64,000 nucleotides of DNA, taken from VXNE01 sp965208745 (lineage in GTDB: Bacteria > Pseudomonadota > Gammaproteobacteria > Pseudomonadales > Azotimanducaceae). The position numbers were made by a program, and so were the translations under genes. The notes below the pieces were generated by a model that saw nothing but the letters and a program-made list of their open reading frames with translations, made no database searches and had not been told where the DNA came from. How positions within the stretch are numbered: the first letter of the stretch is position 1; every line of letters begins with the position of its first letter. The DNA lies in NCBI GenBank assembly GCA_965208745.1, contig CBDBPN010000003.1:1-64000 (forward strand), written 5' to 3'. Shown here piece by piece: positions 17,894 through 26,246 of the stretch.

Positions 17894-18913
17894 ATGCAGG
17901 TCTACTACGACAAGGACGCCGACCTCTCGATCGTGCAGAACATGCGCGTGACGGTGGTCGGCTACGGCTCCCAGGGGCACGCGCACGCCAACAACCTGCG
18001 CGACTCGGGGGTAGCGGACATCGCCATCGGCCTGCGCCCCGGGGGCGGATCCTGGCCGAAGGCGGAGAACGCGGGGTTTCGCGTGGCGTCCGTGGGGGAG
18101 GCCGTGGAAGGCGCCGATCTGGTCATGATCCTGACGCCGGACGAGCACCAGCAGCGCATCTATCGCGACGAAATCCTGCCGAACATCAAGGAAGGGGCGG
18201 GGATCGCCTTCGCGCACGGGTTCAACATCCATTTCGGCCTGATCGAGCCGCGCGAGGACCTCGACGTCGTCATGATCGCCCCGAAGGGGCCGGGACACAC
18301 CGTCCGCTCCACGTACGTCGAGGGCGGCGGCGTCCCCTCGCTGGTCGCCATCGGACAGGATGCGAGCGGGCGCGCGCGGGACATCGCCCTCTCGTACGCG
18401 TCGGGCATCGGCGCCGGGCGGGCCGGAATCATCGAGACGAATTTCCGCGAGGAAACCGAGACGGACCTGTTCGGCGAGCAGGCCGTGCTGTGCGGCGGGG
18501 CCGCGGCCCTCGTCACGGCCGGGTACGAGACCCTGGTCGAGGCCGGGTACGCGCCGGAGATGGCGTATTTCGAGTGCCTGCACGAACTCAAGCTGATCGT
18601 TGACTTCTTCTACGAGGGCGGTATCGGCAACATGTGGTACACGGTCTCGAACACTGCGGAGTACGGGGGCCTGACGCGAGGCTCGCGCATCGTCACCGAA
18701 GAGACAAAGCGCGAGATGAAGCGCATACTCGGGGAAATCCAGTCCGGCCGGTTCGCCCGTGAATTCGTCGGCGAGAACCAGGCCGGCGCGCCCACCATCA
18801 AGGCGATGCGCCGCATCAGCCAGGCGCACGAGATCGAGCAGGTGGGCGCCAGGTTGCGGGCGATGATGCCCTGGATCGAGGCGAACAAGCTGGTCGACCG
18901 CCAGAAGAACTGA
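17894..18913 (+). CDS. ilvC: Ketol-acid reductoisomerase (class I)
   Basis: Second enzyme of the branched-chain pathway: Mg-dependent alkyl migration and NADPH reduction of acetolactate or acetohydroxybutyrate. The 339-residue length is that of the short class I form. The Rossmann motif VVGYGSQGHAHANNLRDSG is near residue 20, and the knotted C-terminal domain carries the metal-binding DLFGEQAVLCGG and ECLHELKLIVDFFYEGG segments with their acidic residues. A strong ribosome-binding site (GGAGG) lies 43 nt after ilvH. It is the third gene of the ilv operon. Confidence 0.97.
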   Translation: MQVYYDKDADLSIVQNMRVTVVGYGSQGHAHANNLRDSGVADIAIGLRPGGGSWPKAENAGFRVASVGEAVEGADLVMILTPDEHQQRIYRDEILPNIKEGAGIAFAHGFNIHFGLIEPREDLDVVMIAPKGPGHTVRSTYVEGGGVPSLVAIGQDASGRARDIALSYASGIGAGRAGIIETNFREETETDLFGEQAVLCGGAAALVTAGYETLVEAGYAPEMAYFECLHELKLIVDFFYEGGIGNMWYTVSNTAEYGGLTRGSRIVTEETKREMKRILGEIQSGRFAREFVGENQAGAPTIKAMRRISQAHEIEQVGARLRAMMPWIEANKLVDRQKN

Positions 18914-18924
18914 CCCGGTTTTCC

Positions 18925-19734
18925 ATGTCGGAACGGGAAGACGAACAGACGCCGCGCAAGGCGGCCGGCCGGGCCGGACGACGGCGCCTGCGGTCGGTGG
19001 AGGGCCGCACGCCGCGCGACCGGTATCGCCGGGGCATGGCGCTCCTGCCGAACCTCATCACGACAGGGGCGATGTTCTCGGGCTTCTTCGCGATCGTCGC
19101 GGGCATGAACGGGCGTTTCGTGGCCGCCGGCCTCGCCGTGTACGTGGCCATGATCCTCGACGCGGCGGACGGACGCGTGGCGCGCATGACCAGCTCCGAG
19201 AGCGCGTTCGGCGCGCAGTACGACAGCCTGTCGGACATGGTGGCGTTTGGCGTGGCGCCGGCCCTGGTCGCCTTCTCCTGGGCGCTGTCGAGCCTGGGGC
19301 AGGTGGGCTGGGTGGTCACCTTCGTCTACATGGCGTGCGCCGCGCTGCGCCTCGCCCGCTTCAACACCGAGGGCGGCGATCAGGCGAGCTTCACCGGGCT
19401 GCCGAGTCCGGCGGCGGCTGCCGTGCTCGCGAGCGCCGTCTGGCTCTGGAGCGAGGCGGCCGCAGGTCCGGCGAGCCTCGCGGCGGGAATCGGCACGGCG
19501 CTCGTGACGCTGGGTACCGGCGTACTGATGGTGTCCAACTTCAGCTACGCGTCGCTCAAGGCGATCAACCTGCGCGAGCGGGTTCCGTTCGTGACGCTGG
19601 TGGCGGTGGCGTTCGGTTTCGCCGTCGTGTTCGCCGACCCGCCCCGGGTACTGCTGGCCCTGTTCGGGCTCTATGCGCTCTCGGGGCCGGCGCGTTGGGC
19701 TTGGGACCGATTTCGCAACCGAGACAACAATTGA
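18925..19734 (+). CDS. pssA: CDP-diacylglycerol-serine O-phosphatidyltransferase
   Basis: Integral membrane enzyme that makes phosphatidylserine, precursor of phosphatidylethanolamine. The CDP-alcohol phosphotransferase signature is complete: DGRVAR, eight residues, then GAQYDSLSD (DGxxAR-x8-Gx3Dx3D), around residues 89-111. About seven hydrophobic segments follow the basic N-terminus (residues 1-30, rich in Arg and Lys). The gene begins 11 nt after ilvC; the ilvC-pssA linkage is common in gammaproteobacteria such as pseudomonads. At 269 residues it is the sub-class II type, not the long E. coli peripheral enzyme. Confidence 0.93.
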   Translation: MSEREDEQTPRKAAGRAGRRRLRSVEGRTPRDRYRRGMALLPNLITTGAMFSGFFAIVAGMNGRFVAAGLAVYVAMILDAADGRVARMTSSESAFGAQYDSLSDMVAFGVAPALVAFSWALSSLGQVGWVVTFVYMACAALRLARFNTEGGDQASFTGLPSPAAAAVLASAVWLWSEAAAGPASLAAGIGTALVTLGTGVLMVSNFSYASLKAINLRERVPFVTLVAVAFGFAVVFADPPRVLLALFGLYALSGPARWAWDRFRNRDNN

Positions 19735-19759
19735 TTTCAAACGGTTAAAGAATTATTTT
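19731..19759 (+). promoter_or_regulatory. Possible promoter of msrPQ
   Basis: An AT-rich stretch, exceptional in this GC-rich window, covers the pssA stop codon and the 44-bp gap to msrP. TTGATT (19731-19736), a 17-bp spacer and TATTTT (19754-19759) fit a sigma-70 promoter with four of six matches in each box. The msrP ATG at 19779 has only a weak AGG 15 nt upstream. Confidence 0.42.
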
Positions 19760-19778
19760 TAGGTAGATAGTCCAAAAT

Positions 19779-20735
19779 ATGTGCAGCGCACCAATCCGTC
19801 CGAGCGAAGTCACGCCGAGCGAAGTCACGCCGGAACACGTCTACCTGTCGCGCCGCCGGTTCATCGGCGGCGGCGCGGCGTTGGCGCTCGGCGCCGGGGC
19901 GGCGCACGCCCTCTCCGAGGACTGGCTGACGGCCCGGGGGTTCCGGCCGGGACCGCCCATCGAGGGCGAGGAGACCACCCCGCTCGAGTACGCGACCGCG
20001 TACAACAACTTCTACGAGTTCGGCACGGACAAGGACGACCCCGCCCGCTACGCACACGAGATGACGGTGGACCCCTGGAGCGTGGAGGTCGCCGGGGAGG
20101 TCGCGAAGCCCGGCAAGCTCGGGATCGAGGATCTGCTGGCCGGCATCGACCTCGAGGAACGGGTGTACCGCCTGCGCTGCGTGGAAGCGTGGTCCATGGT
20201 CGTGCCGTGGATCGGGTTTCCGGTAAAGGCGCTCCTCGACCGCTTCGAACCGACGGGGGCGGCGAAGTACGTCGAGTTCACCACCCTGCACCGCCCGGAC
20301 GAGATGCGCGGGCAGCGTTCTTTCTTCTCGGGAATCGACTGGCCGTACGTGGAGGGATTGCGGCTCGACGAGGCCAACCACCCGCTCGCGATCTTCGCCG
20401 TCGGCATGTACGGCAAGGTGCTGCCGAACCAGAACGGCGCGCCCCTGCGGCTGGTGGTCCCCTGGAAATACGGCTTCAAGAGCATCAAGTCCATCGTGCG
20501 CATCCGGCTCACGCGGCGGCGCCCGGCGACCACCTGGAACGACCTGCAGCCGCGCGAGTACGGGTTCTACGCCAACGTCAACCCGACCGTGGACCATCCG
20601 CGCTGGAGCCAGGCGAGCGAACGCCGGCTCCCGAGCACGCTGTTCTCCCCGAACCGCATCGAGACACGGATGTTCAACGGCTACGAGGAAGTAGCGCCGC
20701 TCTATGCGGGCATGGACCTGCGCCGGGACTACTGA
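19779..20735 (+). CDS. msrP: Protein-methionine-sulfoxide reductase, catalytic molybdopterin subunit
   Basis: Periplasmic molybdoenzyme (formerly YedY) that repairs oxidised methionines in exported proteins. A Tat signal (SRRRFIGGGAALALGAGAAHA, about residues 24-43) shows export in folded form. The cysteine that ligates molybdenum is in RLRCVEAWSMVVPW (Cys134), and NFYEFGTDKDDP and LRLVVPWKYGFKS are typical family segments. At 318 residues the length is normal. The 20 residues before the Tat motif are unusual and contain a duplicated SEVTP encoded by a 15-bp tandem repeat. The heme partner msrQ follows after 39 nt. Confidence 0.95.
   Translation: MCSAPIRPSEVTPSEVTPEHVYLSRRRFIGGGAALALGAGAAHALSEDWLTARGFRPGPPIEGEETTPLEYATAYNNFYEFGTDKDDPARYAHEMTVDPWSVEVAGEVAKPGKLGIEDLLAGIDLEERVYRLRCVEAWSMVVPWIGFPVKALLDRFEPTGAAKYVEFTTLHRPDEMRGQRSFFSGIDWPYVEGLRLDEANHPLAIFAVGMYGKVLPNQNGAPLRLVVPWKYGFKSIKSIVRIRLTRRRPATTWNDLQPREYGFYANVNPTVDHPRWSQASERRLPSTLFSPNRIETRMFNGYEEVAPLYAGMDLRRDY
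19801..19830 (+). repeat. Perfect 15-bp tandem duplication inside msrP 5' end
   Basis: CGAGCGAAGTCACGC occurs twice back to back (19801-19815 and 19816-19830). It keeps the frame and adds the duplicated SEVTP in the region ahead of the Tat signal, where length is not constrained. It looks like a replication-slippage duplication. Confidence 0.85.
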
Positions 20736-20774
20736 AGCTCGCCGCTTCGCCGAACGGTTCCCGCAAGGACCGCG

Positions 20775-21404
20775 GTGAACGCCTCGGCCGTGCGCTACCG
20801 CTGGACGCAGGCCGGCCTCGTCGCGCTGCTCTGCATCCCGCTGGCGGTCCTCGCATACGACTTCATACGCGAAATCCGTCAGCCCGGCGTCGCATTCGGG
20901 CCGGACCCCGCCGAGACGATCGTGCGCTACCTCGGCGAGTGGGCGATCCGCATCCTGCTGGCGACCCTGGCGGTGTCCCCGGTCGCGCGGCTGCTGGGGC
21001 GACCCCGGCTGGTGCGCTTCCGCCGCACGATCGGCCTCGCCGCCTTCTGCTACGTCGTCGCGCACTTCGCGGGGTACCTCGTCTTGCTGGCCGGCCTTGA
21101 CGCCGAGACGTTCCTCGCGGACTTCGGCGAGCGGCCGTACATCACCGTGGGCCTCGCCGCCCTCGTCCTGCTGGTGCCCCTGGCGGTGACCTCGACCCGG
21201 GGCTGGCAGCGGCGTCTCGCCCGCAACTGGCGCCGGCTGCATCGCCTGGTGTACGCGACCGGCGTCCTCGCCTGCATCCACCTGCTCTGGCTGTCGAAGG
21301 GCGACTACATGGACGCGGCGCTCTACGGCGGGTTGCTCGCCCTGTTACTCGGCGAGCGGGTCGCTCGGTACACTATGTCGCGGCGGCAGCGGAGAGGCGT
21401 ATGA
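20775..21404 (+). CDS. msrQ: Heme-binding membrane subunit of MsrPQ
   Basis: Six-helix integral membrane protein (YedZ type) that carries heme b and delivers quinol electrons to MsrP. Visible features are histidines in CYVVAHFAGYLV and RRLHRLVYATGVLACIHLLW, arranged as in the ferric-reductase-like fold, and a length of 209 residues. The start is a GTG at 20775 with AAGGA 5 nt upstream. The stop overlaps the next gene's ATG by 4 nt (21401-21404), so the symporter genes are read through from the msr operon. Confidence 0.92.
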   Translation: MNASAVRYRWTQAGLVALLCIPLAVLAYDFIREIRQPGVAFGPDPAETIVRYLGEWAIRILLATLAVSPVARLLGRPRLVRFRRTIGLAAFCYVVAHFAGYLVLLAGLDAETFLADFGERPYITVGLAALVLLVPLAVTSTRGWQRRLARNWRRLHRLVYATGVLACIHLLWLSKGDYMDAALYGGLLALLLGERVARYTMSRRQRRGV

Positions 21405-21658
21405 AGGACGGCGGCTACTGGCGGGCCAACCTGCGGCTGGTGGCGGGCTGTCTCGCCGTCTGGTTCCTCGTGTCCTTCGGCTGCGGGATTCTCTTCGTCG
21501 ACTTTCTGAACGAGATTCCGCTCGGCGGCTTCCAACTCGGCTTCTGGTTCGCCCAGCAGGGCAGCATCTATGTCTTTCTCGTACTGATCTTCTTCTACGC
21601 CTGGCGGATAGGGCGGCTCGACCGCGAATACGGCGTCGAGGAAGACGAGGACGCCTAA
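21401..21658 (+). CDS. DUF4212 small subunit of a sodium/solute symporter
   Basis: An 85-residue membrane protein with two hydrophobic segments (LVAGCLAVWFLVSFGCGILF and GSIYVFLVLIFFYAWRIGRL). Proteins of the DUF4212 family are almost always encoded just before a sodium:solute symporter of the VC_2705 group, and that is the case here: the large subunit begins 3 nt after the stop. The sequence WFAQQGSIYVF is characteristic. The ATG overlaps the msrQ stop as ATGA. It is probably an accessory subunit needed for assembly or activity of the transporter. Confidence 0.9.
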   Translation: MKDGGYWRANLRLVAGCLAVWFLVSFGCGILFVDFLNEIPLGGFQLGFWFAQQGSIYVFLVLIFFYAWRIGRLDREYGVEEDEDA

Positions 21659-21661
21659 GGG

Positions 21662-23425
21662 ATGGAGCTGACCACGCTGACCTACCTGGTCGTCGGGGCC
21701 TCGTTCGCCCTCTACATCGGAATCGCGTTCTGGTCGAGGGCCCAGGGCACGGGCGACTTCTACGTCGCCGGCAAGCACGTCCACCCCGTCGCCAACGGCA
21801 TGGCCACGGCCGCGGACTGGATGTCCGCCGCGTCGTTCATCTCGATGGCGGGGCTGATCGCCTTCCTCGGCTACGACGGCTCCGTCTACCTGATGGGCTG
21901 GACCGGCGGCTACGTGCTCCTGGCCCTGCTCCTCGCCCCGTACCTCAGGAAGTTCGGCAAGTACACGGTCCCGGAGTTCATCGGCGAGCGCTACTACTCC
22001 CAGACCGCCCGCGTGGTGGCGGTGATCTGCCTCATCGTGATCTCGTTCACCTACGTCGCCGGACAGATGCGGGGCGTCGGCATCGTCTTCTCCCGCTTCC
22101 TGAACGTCGACATCACGACGGGCCTCCTGGTCGGCATGGGGGTCGTCTTCTTCTACGCCGTGCTCGGCGGCATGAAGGGCATCACCTACACGCAGGTCGC
22201 GCAGTACTGCGTGCTGATCTTCGCCTACACCGTCCCGGCGGTGTTCGTTTCGCTCCAGGTCACGGGGGTGGCCATCCCCCAGATCGCGTTCGGCAGCACG
22301 GTCGCCGACGGCGGCGCCTGGTTGCTGACCACGCTGGACGGGATCGTCACGGACCTCGGTTTCCCCGCGTACACGGACGGCACCAAGAGCGGCATCGACG
22401 TGTTCTTCATCACGTTCGCCCTCATGATCGGCACGGCCGGCCTCCCGCACGTGGTGGTGCGGTTCTTCACGGTGCCGCGCGTGCGCGACGCGCGTATCTC
22501 CGCGGGCTACGCGCTCCTCTTCATCGCGATCCTCTACACGACGGCGCCGGGCGTGGGCGCGATCGCCCGCCTCAACCTGACCACCACGATGCAGACCGGC
22601 CCGGTCGGCGCGCCCGACGGCAACCTGGTTTACGCAGAGCGCCCGCAGTGGTTCCGGACCTGGGAGGAGACGGGCCTCCTGTCCTTCACGGACCACAACG
22701 AGGACGGCCGCATCCAGTACTACAACGACGCCAACCCGGAGTTCGCGGAACGGGCGGCGGAGTTCGGCTGGGAAGGCAACGAGCTGACCGTGGACCGCGA
22801 CATCATCGTGCTCGCCAACCCGGAGATCGCCGGGTTGCCGAACTGGGTGGTCGCCCTCGTCGCGGCCGGGGGCATCGCGGCGGCCCTGTCGACCGCCGCG
22901 GGCCTGCTGCTCGTGATCTCGGCCGCCATCTCGCACGACATCACCAAGGGGGTGATCGCCCCCCGGATCTCCGAGAAACGGGAGTTGCTCATAGGGCGGA
23001 TCAGCGCGGGCGTCGCGATCCTGATGGCCGGCTACCTCGGCTACGACCCGCCGGGGTTCGTGGCGCAGGTGGTCGCGTTCGCCTTCGGGATCGCCGCCGC
23101 GTCGCTGTTCCCGGCGATCCTGCTCGGCATCTTCAGCCGACGGGTCAACCGCGAGGGGGCGATCGCCGGCATGCTGGTCGGATTCGTGTTTACGGTGAGC
23201 TACATCGTCTACTTCAAGTTCGGTGTGAGCCCGGCGTACGGCAACGATCCGGCGAATTGGCTGTTCGGGATCTCTCCGGAAGGGATCGGGGGGCTGGGGG
23301 CGATGCTGAACCTGGGCGTGGCAGTCGGGGTGAGCGCCGTGACAAAGTCGCCGCCCAAAGCTGTGCGACAGCTTGTGGACGAGATTCGGACGCCTGCCCT
23401 GAGAGGTTCGAGGAGAGGGAGATGA
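21662..23425 (+). CDS. Sodium:solute symporter, VC_2705 subfamily
   Basis: A 587-residue inner-membrane carrier of the SSS family with about 13 transmembrane helices. Family landmarks include GDFYVAGKHVHPVANGMATA and DWMSAASFISMAGLIAF near the N-terminus, GGMKGITYTQVAQYCVLI, and a later GGIAAALSTAAGLLLVISAA with the sodium-site serine/threonine residues. The VC_2705 subgroup has a periplasmic insert here between about residues 300 and 380 (PDGNLVYAERPQWFRTWEE). Relatives include acetate and other organic-acid carriers; the exact substrate is unknown. Its stop overlaps the next ATG (23422-23425). Confidence 0.92.
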   Translation: MELTTLTYLVVGASFALYIGIAFWSRAQGTGDFYVAGKHVHPVANGMATAADWMSAASFISMAGLIAFLGYDGSVYLMGWTGGYVLLALLLAPYLRKFGKYTVPEFIGERYYSQTARVVAVICLIVISFTYVAGQMRGVGIVFSRFLNVDITTGLLVGMGVVFFYAVLGGMKGITYTQVAQYCVLIFAYTVPAVFVSLQVTGVAIPQIAFGSTVADGGAWLLTTLDGIVTDLGFPAYTDGTKSGIDVFFITFALMIGTAGLPHVVVRFFTVPRVRDARISAGYALLFIAILYTTAPGVGAIARLNLTTTMQTGPVGAPDGNLVYAERPQWFRTWEETGLLSFTDHNEDGRIQYYNDANPEFAERAAEFGWEGNELTVDRDIIVLANPEIAGLPNWVVALVAAGGIAAALSTAAGLLLVISAAISHDITKGVIAPRISEKRELLIGRISAGVAILMAGYLGYDPPGFVAQVVAFAFGIAAASLFPAILLGIFSRRVNREGAIAGMLVGFVFTVSYIVYFKFGVSPAYGNDPANWLFGISPEGIGGLGAMLNLGVAVGVSAVTKSPPKAVRQLVDEIRTPALRGSRRGR

Positions 23426-24006
23426 TCTACTGCGTGGAGGGCGTGCATGACTGGGGAGACGGCGAGCAGCGCACCGTCGAGCCGATGTTGGAGCTACTTC
23501 GGAGATTGGATTGTTGGGAGTATCGCCATACGACTTGCGCGACTCGGTCAGAACTTGAGTATCGCCTCCGGGAGGAGTGGAACCGCTGCCCAAAGGGCTC
23601 GGTGTTGTACTTCAACACGCACGGAGCCGCGGACCAGATTTGGCTTCGCGAGGATGACCAGGCAGTCAGCGTCCTGACCTTGAAGGAGTGGGTTGACTGT
23701 GATGGGTGTCACGTGCATTTCGGTGGTTGTGACACGTTCAGTGACGGCAAGGCCAACCTGAAGAAGTTCATGGATTACACGGGCGCGGTGTCCGTCTCGG
23801 GGTATGCCACTCAGGCAGGCTGGGTCGGTCCCGTGGCGCCGGGATTGACCCTCGAACTCCAGTTCTTTGGTTTGCTTACAGGGGTGAACTTTAGGAGGAA
23901 ATCGAGGGACCGAACGGCAAAGCTGAGGAAGATTGAGAAGGACGTTCAGGGACGTTTCCCGGATTGCGCGTTTCGGATGCTGGTGAGTCGATACAAGAAG
24001 TCCTAA
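23422..24006 (+). CDS. Uncharacterised caspase/CHAT-like small protein
   Basis: A 194-residue soluble protein I do not recognise with certainty (possibly the DUF6642 group). It shows VLYFNTHGAADQIWL with His67 at the end of a predicted strand, and CHVHFGGCDTFSDGK with Cys103 after another, then SVSGYATQAGWVGP. A histidine-glycine followed by a strand-terminal cysteine is the layout of caspase/CHAT-fold cysteine peptidases, so a protease role is suggested, not shown. The DNA is visibly less GC-rich at third positions than the flanking genes (many TAT, TTG, TTT, AAG codons), suggesting transfer. It overlaps the symporter stop by 4 nt and converges on an AlbA_2/ATPase gene. Confidence 0.8.
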   Translation: MIYCVEGVHDWGDGEQRTVEPMLELLRRLDCWEYRHTTCATRSELEYRLREEWNRCPKGSVLYFNTHGAADQIWLREDDQAVSVLTLKEWVDCDGCHVHFGGCDTFSDGKANLKKFMDYTGAVSVSGYATQAGWVGPVAPGLTLELQFFGLLTGVNFRRKSRDRTAKLRKIEKDVQGRFPDCAFRMLVSRYKKS

Positions 24007-24053
24007 AGCTTTGTGGAACGGGCGTCCTGACGCACGCCGCCGTGGGGATCGGG

Positions 24054-25310
24054 TCAGTCTACGGTCGTCGGCTGGGCGATCCGCTCGTACATCACCACCC
24101 GCAGATGGTCCTCGGTCGCTTCGAACTCTGGCTCGGTCCCGTTGTGCTCGCGGAGCAGCGGGATGATCTTCCGTCGCACCCCCATGCCGCGCGCGTCGGC
24201 GTAGCCGTAGTCGCGCAGCACTTCCACGATCAGCGGGTTGCGTGGCGAGCGCTGGCCCGCGACCATCTTCTCGACGGTCATGGAGTTGGGTAGCGCTCCG
24301 GGACTCAGGACTTCCAGGCGGTCGGCATAGCGGACCACCTCGATCTCTTCGTAACGCGTCCAGTCGCGGTGGGCGAGCGCGTTGACCGCGGCCTCGCGCA
24401 ACGCGGCGAGCGGATACTGCCATGACAGTTCGCGGCGCATGGAAGCGTCCACCAGGTCCGTCTCCACCGAGACGAACGGCCGCATGGCCTCGGACAGGCG
24501 TTCGAGGAGGCCACCTTCCGCAGTCTCGCCCGGCCGTCCGGACGCACCATTGCGCAGTGCGACCACCGGCCCGTCGATCAGCCGGTCGTCCAGCGCGCGG
24601 TAGCTCCGGTCCTGGCCGTCGAACGCCATCCAGCGAATCCCGGTCCGGTGCAGCAGACGGCGCGGGGCGTGTCCAAACAGGACCAGGCCGGCGATCGTGC
24701 ACACTGGGGGGGCGCGCTCCGCTTCGCGCATGAACGCGAGTCCGCACAAGCGCGCATGCCACTCGTCGTCGTTCTCCGGGAGCGTCGCATCGTCCACGAC
24801 GGACGCCAGGTAGTCGCGCAGGCGGTCGCGGCTCAGGTCGGCAAGAGTACTTCCGGAAACGGGCAGCATTTCCGCCTGCAACAGGCCGCCAAGCGCGTGC
24901 AGGCGAGCCTGCTGCTCCCGAGTCGCCAACCGGGAGGTGCTCCCGATACGCACATACGTGTCTTCCCGGCCCCGCGCACGCACCACGTACGGCTTGCTCG
25001 TTCCCTGGCTCAGCGTGATCACCGCGACGCGGCGCGTCTCGTCGATCCGTACCTCTTCGTAGAAGGGGATGATGATGGGATGCACGTAGCGCCCGAACAC
25101 CGTGTCCATCACCCAGCGCTCGAGGCCGGGCCGCTGGATGCCGCGGATGGCGCCATCGTCGTCGACCCCGAGGAGGATGCGTCCGCCCTGGAAGTTGGCG
25201 AACGCCACGACTTCCCTGGCGAGCCGCTCCGGGCGCACATCGTCTCGCTTGAACTCTACGCCGGAACTCTCGCCGTTCGCGATCAGTTCGAGCAGCTCGT
25301 CCTTCGTCAT
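24054..25310 (-). CDS. AlbA_2-domain protein with C-terminal ATPase domain (putative regulator)
   Basis: A 418-residue protein with an N-terminal Schlafen-type AlbA_2 domain (ESSGVEFKRDDVRPE and VVAFANFQGGRILLGVDDDG, residues about 14-50) and a C-terminal GHKL-like ATPase domain (REAAVNALAHRDW near 300; SPGALPNSMT; RNPLIVEVLRDYGYADARG). This arrangement is found in predicted ATP-dependent transcriptional regulators formerly called RecG-like, and in some phage-defence loci. It lies 38 nt downstream of larE on the same strand and converges on the caspase-like gene. No helix-turn-helix domain is evident after residue 380. Regulatory role is inferred from family. Confidence 0.85.
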   Translation of the reverse strand: MTKDELLELIANGESSGVEFKRDDVRPERLAREVVAFANFQGGRILLGVDDDGAIRGIQRPGLERWVMDTVFGRYVHPIIIPFYEEVRIDETRRVAVITLSQGTSKPYVVRARGREDTYVRIGSTSRLATREQQARLHALGGLLQAEMLPVSGSTLADLSRDRLRDYLASVVDDATLPENDDEWHARLCGLAFMREAERAPPVCTIAGLVLFGHAPRRLLHRTGIRWMAFDGQDRSYRALDDRLIDGPVVALRNGASGRPGETAEGGLLERLSEAMRPFVSVETDLVDASMRRELSWQYPLAALREAAVNALAHRDWTRYEEIEVVRYADRLEVLSPGALPNSMTVEKMVAGQRSPRNPLIVEVLRDYGYADARGMGVRRKIIPLLREHNGTEPEFEATEDHLRVVMYERIAQPTTVD

Positions 25311-25348
25311 GGGCTAGCCGCGCTGCGAGCGTGTAGCGTCGCGCTATC

Positions 25349-26188
25349 TCAGCGGGAAGAGGCGCCGAAGGTCTGGACGACACCCTCGTTCATCGACCCG
25401 GACCGGAAGCCCGCCAGGTCGAGCGCGACGAAGCGGTACCCGCAGGCTTTCACGCGCTCGACGATCGCATCCCGCCGGAGGATCGCCGCTTCGAACTCCT
25501 CGGGCACGATCTCGAGGCGGGCCACGTCCCCGTGGTGCCGCACGCGAAACTGCGAGAAGCCGAGCGTCAGCAGCGCGCTCTCGGCCCGCTCGATCTGGCG
25601 CAGCATGCCCTCGTCGATTGCGGTCCCGTACGGCACGCGGCTCGACAGGCACGCGGACTGGGGCTTCTGCGCGTTGTCGAGGCCCAGGTGGGCCGCAAGG
25701 GCGCGGATGTCCGCCTTGTGGAAGCCGGTCTCGACCAGGGGCGAGCGCACGTCGAAGTTGTCCGCCGCCAGCAGTCCCGGTCGGTGGTCGCCGAGGTCGT
25801 CGATGTTGGTGCCGTTGAAGACGACCTCGAAGCCCTCGGTGCGCGCGATCTCGTCGAGGTGCTCGTACAGCGAGGTCTTGCAATGGAAGCAGCGGGTCAC
25901 CGGGTTCGCCCGGTACTCCGGATTGTCCATCTCGTCGGTGACGATCACCCGGTGCGGCATGCCCCACTTGTCGGCGAGGGTTTCGGAGAGGGCCAGGTCG
26001 CTGCGTTTCAGGCTGGGCGATCCCGACGTAACCGCGAGCGCCTTCTCGCCGAGAACCTCGGCGGTGACGTAGGCCACCAGGGACGAGTCCACTCCGCCCG
26101 AATAGGCGATGAGGGCCGAGTCGAAACCCCCGATGAACGTCTTGAGGGCGGCGTAGCGATCCGCCATGGCTGCATCCATGGCAGGCAT
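25349..26188 (-). CDS. larE: ATP-dependent sacrificial sulfur transferase LarE
   Basis: LarE installs sulfur on the pyridinium dicarboxylate precursor of the nickel-pincer nucleotide cofactor. The PP-loop SGGVDSSLVAYV is near the N-terminus, and the cysteine that gives up its sulfur is retained in QSACLSSRVPYGTAI. HCKTSLYEHL and NGTNIDDLGDHRPG are also family segments. About 279 residues from the ATG at 26188; the open frame reaches 26257 but the extra residues are not LarE-like, and an ATG at 26167 is also possible because none has a clear ribosome-binding site. The other lar genes lie 1.5 kb away, separated by two plus-strand genes. Confidence 0.92.
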   Translation of the reverse strand: MPAMDAAMADRYAALKTFIGGFDSALIAYSGGVDSSLVAYVTAEVLGEKALAVTSGSPSLKRSDLALSETLADKWGMPHRVIVTDEMDNPEYRANPVTRCFHCKTSLYEHLDEIARTEGFEVVFNGTNIDDLGDHRPGLLAADNFDVRSPLVETGFHKADIRALAAHLGLDNAQKPQSACLSSRVPYGTAIDEGMLRQIERAESALLTLGFSQFRVRHHGDVARLEIVPEEFEAAILRRDAIVERVKACGYRFVALDLAGFRSGSMNEGVVQTFGASSR

Positions 26189-26246
26189 GTTAACCCGGAA
26201 GCCGTCCGGGAACCGTTCGCGCGAGGGGGGCGTACAATGCGCTCCC

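Noticed and set aside
20674..20856. Small minus-strand frame spanning the msrP-msrQ junction
   Set aside because: No ribosome-binding site and Arg/Pro-rich composition typical of antisense shadows.
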